From: Actinoallomurus iriomotensis
Lineage (GTDB): Bacteria; Actinomycetota; Actinomycetes; Streptosporangiales; Streptosporangiaceae
DNA: 64,000 nucleotides
Reading direction: 5' to 3'
Assembly: GCF_030269445.1 (NCBI RefSeq)
Contig: NZ_BSTJ01000001.1
Coordinates: forward strand, 831,898 to 895,897
Below are positions 1 through 7,435 of the stretch, piece after piece. A program made the translations under genes and the position numbers. Each line of letters opens with the position of its first letter. Position 1 is the stretch's first letter. The notes below the pieces were generated by a model, which was given only the letters and a program-made list of their open reading frames with translations, was not told the origin of the DNA and did no database searches.

Positions 1-203
1 TCGCGCTGGTCGGGTTCGACGACTCGGCCACCGCGCGGCACACCGACCCGCCCCTGACCACGGTGCATCAGCCTCTGGAGGCGATGGGCCGGGAGATGGC
101 CCGGCTGCTGGTCGCGCGCATCCGCGGGGAGCCGGTCGGAAATTCGATGGTCATTTTGGACACGCATCTCGTCACACGAGCGTCCTCGTGTACGCCACAC
201 TGA
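1..203 (+). CDS. LacI/GalR-family regulator, C-terminal end only
   Basis: The last 66 codons of a LacI/GalR-type transcription factor, read from base 3; the DNA-binding domain lies outside the window. What is visible is the end of the periplasmic-binding-protein-like effector domain: VGFDDS, then PPLTTVHQP, then the helix MGREMARLL, in the order usual for this family. Such proteins bind operators as dimers and respond to sugars or nucleosides, but the ligand cannot be inferred from this piece. The stop lies four bases before the next start. Whether it is cotranscribed with the kinase is unknown. Confidence 0.8.
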   Translation, partial: ALVGFDDSATARHTDPPLTTVHQPLEAMGREMARLLVARIRGEPVGNSMVILDTHLVTRASSCTPH

Positions 204-207
204 TCGT

Positions 208-1554
208 ATGGACTCGCTCCTCGCCGGCAGATACCGACTGCGCCGCCGGATCGGCACCGGTGGCATGGCGTCCGTCTGGCTCGCCCGCGACGAGGTGCTG
301 ATCCGTCCGGTCGCGGTCAAGCTGATCGACGAGGAGCTGGCACGCGACCCGGAGTTCCGCGAGCGCTTCCGCGAAGAGGCGCGCGCGGCCGCCGCCCTCT
401 CGCACCCGAACATCGTGACCGTGCACGACTACGGGGAGTCCGACGGCACCCCGTACATCGTGATGGAGCTGCTCACCGGCGGCACGCTCGACGCGTGCTT
501 CCCGGTGCCCGACGTCGAGCGGGTGATCGGCGAGATCGCGTCCGCCCTGGCCGCCGCGCACGCCGCCCGGATCGTCCACCGCGACATCAAGCCGACCAAC
601 GTCTTCCTGACCTCCACCGGGGTCAAGGTGCTCGACTTCGGCATCGCCGACGACGAGCGCATGGGCACCCCGGCGTACCTCCCGCCGGAACACGACCTGT
701 CGCCGTCGGCGGACGTGTACGCCCTGGGTGTGGTCTGGTTCGAGGCGGTGAAGGGCCGCCGCCCCGAGGCCGGGGAGACCCTCGGCGGGCTGCAGGCACG
801 CTGTGTCGCCGCGGCGGCGTCGGACCGGCCGTCGGCCGCCGAGATCGCCACCGCGCTGGGCGTGGAGACCGGCGGCGAGGAGCCGCCGGCCGCCGAGCGG
901 GCCGCGGCGTACGAGGCGGCCAGCGCCTACCGCGCCCTGGCACCCGCCGAGCCGGCACCGGGCCGGCACACGGGCACGCGCACGCTCACCACGGTCCGGC
1001 GGCCCGCCGGCGGCGAGGGCGCGCACGGCCGGCTGCTCCTGGTCGCGAGCGGCACCACCGTCGCGGCCGTCGCCGCGGTCGGCCTGCTGCTGGGCGGTTC
1101 GGCGTTCCGCCCGGTCGCGGCGCCGGGCCACGCGCCGGCCGACTCTCCGTCGCCGGCCACATTCAACGCCTCACCGGAGCACACCGTGACGGGCGCCCCG
1201 CCGCCGTCGCCGAAGCCCGCCCAGCGGCGGACCGGCCATCCGGCCACGCCGGGCGCGACCGCCTCGGCCACGTCACCGGTGCCGGGCACGACCCCGCCCG
1301 GCGCGATCGACGCGCTGACCCGGATGCGCCGCACCGTCGACGAGGGCCTGGCGGCCAGCGAGGTACGCGCGGATGTGGCGGTCGACCTGGACAACCTCAT
1401 CGGCAATCTGCAGGCGGAGATCGCCGCGGGCACGCACGTCGACGTGGACCAGCGGGTGACCGAGCTCCGGCGGAAGATCGTCCAGCGCGTCCGCGAGGGC
1501 GGTCTGGCGCAGACCCGCGCGGACGCGCTGACCCGTACGCTGACCGCCCTGTGA
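208..1554 (+). CDS. Ser/Thr protein kinase, single-pass membrane (PknB type)
   Basis: A 448-residue Hanks-type kinase. The glycine-rich loop IGTGGMASVWLA is at about 15-26, the ATP-binding Lys in VAVKLI at about 38, the catalytic loop HRDIKPTN near 123 and DFG near 143. A Pro/Ala-rich linker leads to one membrane segment (about 275-297), then an extracellular Ser/Pro/Thr-rich stretch and a helical tail of about 70 residues. The kinase acts at the inner face of the membrane and phosphorylates Ser/Thr; its substrates are unknown. The oddity is the activation segment: only seven residues separate DFG from GTPAY, against roughly twenty in PknB, and no Thr is left in that loop. It may therefore not be activated by loop autophosphorylation. 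There is no clear ribosome binding site before the ATG. Confidence 0.9.
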   Translation: MDSLLAGRYRLRRRIGTGGMASVWLARDEVLIRPVAVKLIDEELARDPEFRERFREEARAAAALSHPNIVTVHDYGESDGTPYIVMELLTGGTLDACFPVPDVERVIGEIASALAAAHAARIVHRDIKPTNVFLTSTGVKVLDFGIADDERMGTPAYLPPEHDLSPSADVYALGVVWFEAVKGRRPEAGETLGGLQARCVAAAASDRPSAAEIATALGVETGGEEPPAAERAAAYEAASAYRALAPAEPAPGRHTGTRTLTTVRRPAGGEGAHGRLLLVASGTTVAAVAAVGLLLGGSAFRPVAAPGHAPADSPSPATFNASPEHTVTGAPPPSPKPAQRRTGHPATPGATASATSPVPGTTPPGAIDALTRMRRTVDEGLAASEVRADVAVDLDNLIGNLQAEIAAGTHVDVDQRVTELRRKIVQRVREGGLAQTRADALTRTLTAL

Positions 1555-1561
1555 CGCGTCC

Positions 1562-2089
1562 TCACCGGCCTCGCAACAGGAGCCGGGTGTAGGCGGCCAG
1601 GGTGAGCGCGTCGACGATCTCCTCGGCCCGCAGCATCCGTTCGAACTCGGCCCGGGAGAACCACTGCTGCCGCATGCCCTGCTCCTCCGGGTCGCGGTCG
1701 GTCTCCCCCACGGTCAGGCCGGTGGCCAGGAACAGGTCGCAGCGCTGGCTCGTGAACCCCGGCGCGATCGCGAACGAGCCGAGCCGCTCGACCGTCGCCG
1801 CGCGGAGTCCGGTCTCCTGGGCCAGCTCGGCGCGCGCCAGCTCCTCCGTCGTGGTCTGCCGGTCATCGGGCCAGGTGCCCTGTGGAAACTCCCACGAGCG
1901 GCGCGACAGCGCGTACCGGAACTGCTCGACGAGGTGGAACCCGTCGTTCTCCATGGGGATGACGAGCGCCGCCGTCGGCTTGTCCACCACCCCGTAGATG
2001 CCCGGCGAACCGTCCGGATGACGGATGTCGTCCTCGCGTACGGACATCCAGCGGTTCCGGTAGACCTCTCGTGTCGCGATCTGAATCAT
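1562..2089 (-). CDS. NUDIX hydrolase (ADP-ribose pyrophosphatase-like)
   Basis: A 175-residue NUDIX protein, convergent with the kinase gene. The Nudix region reads FPQGTWPDD followed by TTEELARAELAQETGL. The metal-binding helix is recognisable but departs from the textbook REUxEExGU: Ala replaces the Arg and Gln replaces the first Glu of the EE pair. The context FPQGTW and a length near 180 residues resemble ADP-ribose and related nucleoside-diphosphate hydrolases of actinomycetes. The start MIQIATREV was chosen because the family fold begins there. The reading frame stays open about 60 codons upstream, but that part has no family character. The substrate is inferred only from family likeness. 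Confidence 0.8.
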   Translation of the reverse strand: MIQIATREVYRNRWMSVREDDIRHPDGSPGIYGVVDKPTAALVIPMENDGFHLVEQFRYALSRRSWEFPQGTWPDDRQTTTEELARAELAQETGLRAATVERLGSFAIAPGFTSQRCDLFLATGLTVGETDRDPEEQGMRQQWFSRAEFERMLRAEEIVDALTLAAYTRLLLRGR

Positions 2090-2205
2090 GCGCCAACGAT
2101 GCCATGGCGGCCGTCCGGCCCGCGCGGACGCCGTTTCTCGCGACACAAAGTGGATCATGTTCGCGAGTTCCCGGCGAAAACACGGGTGAAACGCAACTAT
2201 GAAGT

Positions 2206-3063
2206 ATGGACTGGGCAACAACGTCGGATGTCGCGCGTTTTGACGCGATCGCCGGCGGCTTCCTGAGATCACGGCCGGTCGAGAACACCGTCCTGGTCAC
2301 GGTCCTGGAGGCACTCCGCGCCCGGGGCGCGGCGGCGTACGGGGACACTCCCGCCGTGCTCGGTTCCTGGCTGCCCGCCGCGGGGTGCGTCTCCGGCGCC
2401 TTCGTCCACACCCCGCCCTTCCCGATGCTGCTCAGCCTGATGCCGCGGCAGGGGGTCCGCGAGCTGGTGCAGGCGCTGAAGACCGAGGGGCGGCCGCTGC
2501 CCGGAGTGACGGCGCGGCGCGAGATCGCCGAGGACTTCGCCACGCGCTGGCGCGCGGCGACGGGCACGGACTCCACGGTCTGGGAGCGCCGGCGGCTCTA
2601 CCGGCTGGACCGGGTGCGACCGGTCCCGGTGCCCGGCCGCTCCCGGCCGGCCGTGCCCGCCGACCGCGACCTGCTGCTCGGCTGGTACCACTCCGCCGAG
2701 CGGGAGATACGCGAGCGTCCCGGTGACCACGGCGCGGCCGTCGACGACCGGATCGGGTACGGCGGTCTCGCACTGTGGGAGAAGGACGGCGTCCCGGTCG
2801 CCCTCGCGGGCCGTACCCGGATGGTCGCGGGCATGGTGCGGATCGCGCCCATCTACACCCCGCCCGAACACCGGGGCCACGGTTACGGCGCGGCCGCGGC
2901 CGCCGCCGTGAGCCGGGCCGCCGTCGACGCCGGGGCGAAAGAGGTCGTGGTCTTCGCCGACCTCGCCAACCCGGCCGGCGTCGCCGTCCACCAGCGTGTC
3001 GGCTACCAGCCCCTGGACGACTACCTCGTCATCTCCTTCGGCTCCGGTCGCCGGCCCCGTTGA
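2206..3063 (+). CDS. GNAT-family N-acetyltransferase
   Basis: A 285-residue protein whose C-terminal half carries the GNAT acetyl-CoA fold: MVRIAPIYTPPEHRGHGYGAA, where the R-x-x-G-x-G/A-like turn binds the CoA pyrophosphate, then a helix and NPAGVAVHQRVGYQP, the usual last motif. The N-terminal half (about 1-150) has no catalytic signature and probably forms a second GNAT-like lobe, as in two-domain actinobacterial acetyltransferases. The acceptor is unknown. It stands alone, divergent from the NUDIX gene across 116 bases. Confidence 0.8.
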   Translation: MDWATTSDVARFDAIAGGFLRSRPVENTVLVTVLEALRARGAAAYGDTPAVLGSWLPAAGCVSGAFVHTPPFPMLLSLMPRQGVRELVQALKTEGRPLPGVTARREIAEDFATRWRAATGTDSTVWERRRLYRLDRVRPVPVPGRSRPAVPADRDLLLGWYHSAEREIRERPGDHGAAVDDRIGYGGLALWEKDGVPVALAGRTRMVAGMVRIAPIYTPPEHRGHGYGAAAAAAVSRAAVDAGAKEVVVFADLANPAGVAVHQRVGYQPLDDYLVISFGSGRRPR

Positions 3064-3170
3064 CGCCGCCTCGTCGTGCCGGAAACCGGCGGTTGGACGT
3101 CCGACGTCCACTATTCGATGATCGTTCAAACGAGCAAGCGGTTGGGCGCGCGCGTCATAATGTCAGCGTG

Positions 3171-3842
3171 GTGAGCACGAGTAAGGACAACGGGCCGCAC
3201 CGGGGTGGCTCAGGGGCCTCGGGCGGTGGCCGGCGCCGGGGCAGGAGTTCGTCCGTACTCGCGTCGGAGCGCCGTGAGCACCTGGTGCGACTCGCCGCCG
3301 AGCTGTTCGCCGAGAAGGGCTACCAGGCCACGACGGTCCGCAACATCGCCGACGAGGCGGGGATCCTCTCGGGCAGTCTCTACCACCACTTCGACTCCAA
3401 GGAGTCGATCGTGGACGAGATCCTGTCCTCCTTCTTCGACGAGCTGAACGCCGACAACAAGGCGGTCCTCGAACGCGGCGGCGACCCGCGTACGGTCCTG
3501 ACCGAGCTCGTCCGCAACTGCTTCCGCACGCTGGTGCCCCACCGCGCGGCCGTCATGGTCATGCAGAACGACTGGAACTACCTGCGCCAGTTCGACCGGT
3601 TCGACTACCTCGCGCGCGCCGAGGAGGAGACCGAGCGGCTGTGGGTCGGCCAGATCAAGCGCGGCCAGGAGACGGGCCTGTTCCGCGACGACATCGACGC
3701 GCGGCTGACCTACCGGATGATCCGCGACACGATCTGGGTGGCGGTCCGCTGGTTCCAGCCGGCCGGCCCGCTCGACGCCGAAGGTGTCGCCGACCACTAC
3801 GTCGCGGTGCTGTTCGACGGCATCTCGACCGGCCCGCGCTGA
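3171..3842 (+). CDS. TetR-family regulator, KstR2-like
   Basis: A 223-residue TetR/AcrR regulator. After a Gly/Arg-rich tail of about 35 residues comes the HTH domain: LFAEKGYQATTVRNIADEAG, then LSGSLYHHFDSKESI. The C-terminal domain ends with RLTYRMIRDTIWVAVRWFQP, very like KstR2, the repressor of steroid ring C/D (HIP-CoA) degradation genes in mycobacteria. That likeness is from memory of the family. No steroid genes are adjacent, so a different acyl-CoA ligand is possible. Two tandem GTG codons (3168 and 3171) could both be the start. The gene is convergent with the MMPL exporter gene and so does not read into it. Confidence 0.85.
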   Translation: MSTSKDNGPHRGGSGASGGGRRRGRSSSVLASERREHLVRLAAELFAEKGYQATTVRNIADEAGILSGSLYHHFDSKESIVDEILSSFFDELNADNKAVLERGGDPRTVLTELVRNCFRTLVPHRAAVMVMQNDWNYLRQFDRFDYLARAEEETERLWVGQIKRGQETGLFRDDIDARLTYRMIRDTIWVAVRWFQPAGPLDAEGVADHYVAVLFDGISTGPR

Positions 3843-3872
3843 GGTCCTCCCCGGCGCGGGCCGAAACCTTCG

Positions 3873-6002
3873 CTACGACCGCACCGGGACTCTCGGCGTC
3901 CGCGCCGGCGGGCCGGGTTCGACGGCCGGCAGGATCCGGGCCAGCCAGCCCGGCAGCCACCAGTTCACCTTGCCGAGCAGCTCCATCACCGCCGGCACCA
4001 GCACCATCCGCACGACCGTCGCGTCGATCAGCACGGCGACGCCCAGGCCGAGGCCGACCTGCTTGACCGCGATGTCGCCGACCAGCAGCACCGACAGGAA
4101 GACGCAGACCATGATGGCGGCCGCCGCGGTGATCACGCGGGCGGTGCGGGCCAGGCCGCGGGTCACCGCGGTCCTCGTCCCGGCGCCGAGGTCGTACTCC
4201 TCGCGGACCCTGGAGATCAGGAACACCTCGTAGTCGGTGGACAGACCGAACAGGATCGGGAACATGAACAGCGGCACCCACGGCGTCACCGGCGTGGCCG
4301 CCGGGAAGCCGAGCTGGTGGCCGAGCCATCCCCACTGCACGACCGCGGTGAGCACGCCGTACGCGGCCACGATGGACAGGAGGTTCATCACCGCGGCCTT
4401 CACCGCGATGGCGACCGAGCGCACGAGCACGAGCAGCAGGAGCAGGGACAGTCCCACGACCACGACGATCAGCCAGGGCAGGCGCGCGCTCACGGAGTCG
4501 GAGAAGTCGATCGTGCCGGCGTTGGGTCCCCCGACCAGCACGCCGCCCCCGGCCCGGGGCACGACGGTGTCGCGCAGCCGGTGGACCACGTCCGGTGTGG
4601 CCGCGTCCTGGAGCCCGGTCCGCGGGTAGGCGACGAACATGGCGGCGGCGCCGTCGTCACTGGTCCGCACCGGGGTCACGGACGCGATGCCCGGCGTGTG
4701 CCCGGCCGCCGCGGCGACCGCGTTCGCCGCGGCCGGCGAGCGCGAGACGAGCACCAGAGGCGCGTCGTACCCGGGGCCGAAGCCCGAGGCGAGGATGTGG
4801 TGCGCGGTGTACGCGCTGGTGTCGTGCGGGCGGCTGCCGGCGTCGCTGAAGCTCAGCCGCATCGACAGCGCCGGGACGGCGAGCAGGAGCAGCAGCAGCG
4901 TGGCCGCGGTGCCGGCGATGACCGGGCGCCGCTGGATGACCCCGGCCCAGCGCTCGGAGAGCGGGCGGCGTCCGCCCCGCCGGGCCAGTACGGGCACCCG
5001 GAACCGGTCGATCCGCCGTCCGGCGAAGCCGAGCAGCGCGGGCAGCAGCGTCACCGCGGCGATCAAGGTCATCAGGACGGTGAGCGAGGCCGCCACGGCC
5101 ACCGCGCTCAGCAGCCGCTGGCCCATGACGAGCAGCCCCAGGAGCGCGACCACCACCGTCGTGCCGGCGAACACGACCGACCGGCCCGCCGTCGCGATGG
5201 CCGTGGCGGTCGCCTCCTCCGGCTCGGCGCCGTCGTCCAAAGCCTCGCGGTAGCGCGTGACGATGAACAGCGCGTAGTCCACGCCGACGCCGAGGCCGAT
5301 CAGCCCGGCCACGATCGGGCTGAACGACGGAGCGGGCAGCACGTGACCGAGCAGTGAGATGCCGGCCAGACCGGTGCCGATGCCGAAGACCGCGGTGACG
5401 ATCGGCAGTCCCATCGCGAGCAGCGAGCCGAACGCGATGAGCAGCACGACCACCGCCGCGAGCAGGCCGATGCCCTCGGTGGGGCCGCCTCCCGGGGTCT
5501 CGGCGTCGGCGACCGCGTCCCCGCCGAGGGCGAGCGTCAGCCCGTCGCCCGAGGCGTCGCGCGCCTGGGCGATCATCGTGGTCACGCCGGCCGTGGGCAT
5601 CTCCGCGGAGGCCCGGTCGAGCTGGATCGGGGCGAACGCGGTACGGCCGTCCGGCGAGACCTGGGAGGTCACGCGGTACGGCGAGCTCACCGAGGTGACG
5701 TGCGGGCCGTGGGACAGCTCGCCGATGACCCGCTCGACGCGGGGCCGTACGGCGGCGACGCCCTGGTCGGCGTGGATCGCGAGCGTCAGCGTGTCGCCGT
5801 TCTGCCGCGGGAAGTGATCCTTGATCAGGTCCTGGGCCCGCGCGGACTCGGTGCCGCCACCGCCGAACACGTTGTCGGCCGGGGCCGAGTAACCGAACCC
5901 GACCGCCATCACCACCGCGGCGCCGACGATCCAGAGCAACAGGACCCGGCGCCGGCGGCGATGACACAGCCGGGCCAGCCGGACGAGCGGGCCGTCATGC
6001 AC
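3873..6002 (-). CDS. MMPL-family RND transporter
   Basis: A 709-residue MMPL/RND membrane protein. A first membrane helix follows the basic start (LARLCHRRRRR). An extracytoplasmic loop carries the conserved region around GGGGTESARAQDLI. Two bundles of membrane segments follow, with the hallmark GLGVGVDYALFIVTRYREAL in the first and the equivalent FGLSTDYEVFLISRVREEY in the second. These Asp-Tyr pairs are the proton-relay residues of the family. Members export lipids, siderophores or drugs using proton-motive force; the substrate here is unknown. It is convergent with the TetR gene and separated by 114 bases from the Dabb gene upstream on the same strand. Confidence 0.9.
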   Translation of the reverse strand: MHDGPLVRLARLCHRRRRRVLLLWIVGAAVVMAVGFGYSAPADNVFGGGGTESARAQDLIKDHFPRQNGDTLTLAIHADQGVAAVRPRVERVIGELSHGPHVTSVSSPYRVTSQVSPDGRTAFAPIQLDRASAEMPTAGVTTMIAQARDASGDGLTLALGGDAVADAETPGGGPTEGIGLLAAVVVLLIAFGSLLAMGLPIVTAVFGIGTGLAGISLLGHVLPAPSFSPIVAGLIGLGVGVDYALFIVTRYREALDDGAEPEEATATAIATAGRSVVFAGTTVVVALLGLLVMGQRLLSAVAVAASLTVLMTLIAAVTLLPALLGFAGRRIDRFRVPVLARRGGRRPLSERWAGVIQRRPVIAGTAATLLLLLLAVPALSMRLSFSDAGSRPHDTSAYTAHHILASGFGPGYDAPLVLVSRSPAAANAVAAAAGHTPGIASVTPVRTSDDGAAAMFVAYPRTGLQDAATPDVVHRLRDTVVPRAGGGVLVGGPNAGTIDFSDSVSARLPWLIVVVVGLSLLLLLVLVRSVAIAVKAAVMNLLSIVAAYGVLTAVVQWGWLGHQLGFPAATPVTPWVPLFMFPILFGLSTDYEVFLISRVREEYDLGAGTRTAVTRGLARTARVITAAAAIMVCVFLSVLLVGDIAVKQVGLGLGVAVLIDATVVRMVLVPAVMELLGKVNWWLPGWLARILPAVEPGPPARTPRVPVRS

Positions 6003-6116
6003 GGGAGTCTCCTCTTCTTTGTGCCGGCTTTCAGACTCCCGTTACCGGCACCCCCGAAGCGTCATGCCCGCGATGACACCTCGGACCGGCGCGTACTCCG
6101 CGAGGAGTACGGCCGC

Positions 6117-6422
6117 CTACGGCTCGAGTACGTACTGGACCGCGTGGCGTTCGGCGGTGATCGGGTTGATGAACTCGTCGATGATCGCGCGGTGCCGGGG
6201 ATCGTCGCGGTAGGCGAGGTAGGCGTCCCGGTCGGCGAAGTCGGCGACCACCGCGAAGTCGAAGTTCCCGGCGTTGACGCCGGCGTCGTGGCCGAAGGCG
6301 TAGGCCTCCAGCTCGGGGATCAGGCCGGGCAGCTCCGCGAGCCGATCCTCGACGGTCTTCCTCTGCTCCGCGGTCGCGTCGTCGCGCCACCGGAACACCA
6401 CGACATGCCGAAATCCGGACAC
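6117..6422 (-). CDS. Dabb-family (stress-responsive A/B barrel) protein
   Basis: A 101-residue protein with the Dabb pattern: N-terminal strand FRHVVVFRWRDDAT, a central helix AEQRKTVEDRLAELPGL, then NFDFAVVADFADRDAYLAYRDDPRHRAII, where the H of DPRH is typical of the family. These small ferredoxin-like dimers include oligoketide cyclase and olivetolic acid cyclase relatives, and many of unknown role. It lies upstream of the MMPL gene on the same strand and might be cotranscribed with it. Function beyond the fold is not assignable. Confidence 0.85.
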   Translation of the reverse strand: MSGFRHVVVFRWRDDATAEQRKTVEDRLAELPGLIPELEAYAFGHDAGVNAGNFDFAVVADFADRDAYLAYRDDPRHRAIIDEFINPITAERHAVQYVLEP

Positions 6423-6481
6423 GGGTCCTCCTTAACTACGGAATGTTTCCGCGCACGACCTTACGGAAGGCGTCCGGCGGC

Positions 6482-6519
6482 CGAAGGGGCGGCCCGGTCG
6501 CACCGGAGCCGCCCCTTCG
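6482..6519 (-). terminator. Strong hairpin ending an orphan small transcript
   Basis: Perfect 11-bp arms CGAAGGGGCGG (6482-6492) and CCGCCCCTTCG (6509-6519) around a 16-base loop. The next gene leftward starts at 6422 on the minus strand, so this hairpin cannot end that gene. It is placed to end a transcript arriving from about 6700 on the minus strand. There is no U-tract, as is common in actinomycetes. Confidence 0.65.
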
Positions 6520-6530
6520 TTACCGAATCG

Positions 6531-6581
6531 TCAGGTCCAGGACACTCCGTCCATGACGCCTTCCTCTCCCCAGATCTTCAC
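6531..6581 (-). other. Candidate tiny ORF in the orphan transcript (very tentative)
   Basis: Between an AT-rich promoter-like stretch (6640-6720) and the hairpin at 6482-6519 there is room only for a small RNA or peptide. In one frame a GTG at 6581 opens 16 codons ending VMDGVSWT. A nested ATG at 6554, preceded by GGAAGG at a workable distance, opens MDGVSWT. The same frame continues upstream without a start codon to a stop at about 6632, with an AGGAG near 6612. Another minus frame is open across 6520-6711, but its composition looks non-coding. I do not recognise any of these peptides. The unit may be non-coding. Confidence 0.2.
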
Positions 6582-6657
6582 TGTGACCCCGCCCCCTGAT
6601 GCGATGATCTCCTGAAACCGAGGTTAGAAGCTCATGGCCCAACTTGAAATACGTTAT

Positions 6658-6673
6658 TTGACCTATTTTGACC
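6658..6673 (+). promoter_or_regulatory. Direct repeat TTGACC-N4-TTGACC, operator-like
   Basis: Two exact TTGACC hexamers exactly one helical turn (10 bp) apart, in an AT-rich island of otherwise GC-rich DNA. The island separates the minus-strand orphan unit from the endonuclease V gene starting at 6764 on the plus strand. The spacing suggests a protein binding two half-sites in tandem, or a -35 element repeated. This is inference from the pattern alone. Confidence 0.4.
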
Positions 6674-6763
6674 CAAACACGACGCGCATTTACCATTTCA
6701 CAGACGGTCACAGGTAACAGATGCCCGGATATCCGTCATGCCGGATGCGAGTAGCGTGCCCTC

Positions 6764-7435
6764 GTGAAGGTAGCGGATCTGCACCCCTGGCCCACCGACG
6801 CCGACGAGGCCGTGGCGATCCAGGATCGGCTTCGGCCCCTGGCCGACCTGAGCTCGGCCGGTCCGCGGGTCGTGCGGACGGTGGCGGGGCTCGACGTCGC
6901 GTACGCCGACGACCGGCTGGCGGCGGCCGCGGTCGTGCTGGACGCCGAGACCCTGGAGGTCGTCGAGGAGACGACCGCCCTTGACCGGCCCGGCTTCCCC
7001 TACGTCCCCGGGCTGTTCGCCTTCCGCGAGCTGCCGGCGCTGGTCGGCGCGCTGCGCGCGCTGAGCGTCACCCCCGACCTGCTGGTCTGCGACGGCCACG
7101 GGCTGGCGCATCCCAAGCGGTTCGGGCTGGCCTGCCACCTCGGGGTGCTGACCGGGCTGCCCTCGATCGGCGTCGGCAAGACCCGGCTCGTCGGCGAGTA
7201 CGACGAGCCCGGGGCCGAACGCGGCGCCTGGAGCCCGGTCAGCGACGGCGGGCAGGTGGTCGCGCGGGCCCTGCGCACCCAGACGGGGGTGAAGCCCGTG
7301 TTCGTGTCCGTCGGCCACCGCGCCGACCTCGACACGGCGTGCGCGCTGACGTTGCGGCTGGCGCCGCGCTACCGCCTGCCGGAGACGACACGCCGGGCCG
7401 ACCACCTGTCGCGGGAGACGCTCAGAGCCCGTTGA
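6764..7435 (+). CDS. nfi: Endonuclease V
   Basis: A 223-residue endonuclease V, which nicks DNA at the second phosphodiester bond 3' of deoxyinosine and so starts repair of deaminated adenine. The family motifs are in order: VAGLDVAYADD with the first catalytic Asp (about 44), then PGLFAFRELPALV carrying the catalytic Glu, LLVCDGHGLAHPKRFGLACHLG with the metal-binding Asp, and GVGKTRLVG. KPVFVSVGHRADL completes the family core. The start is a GTG. The last 14 bases overlap the end of the convergent penicillin-binding-protein gene. Confidence 0.95.
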   Translation: MKVADLHPWPTDADEAVAIQDRLRPLADLSSAGPRVVRTVAGLDVAYADDRLAAAAVVLDAETLEVVEETTALDRPGFPYVPGLFAFRELPALVGALRALSVTPDLLVCDGHGLAHPKRFGLACHLGVLTGLPSIGVGKTRLVGEYDEPGAERGAWSPVSDGGQVVARALRTQTGVKPVFVSVGHRADLDTACALTLRLAPRYRLPETTRRADHLSRETLRAR

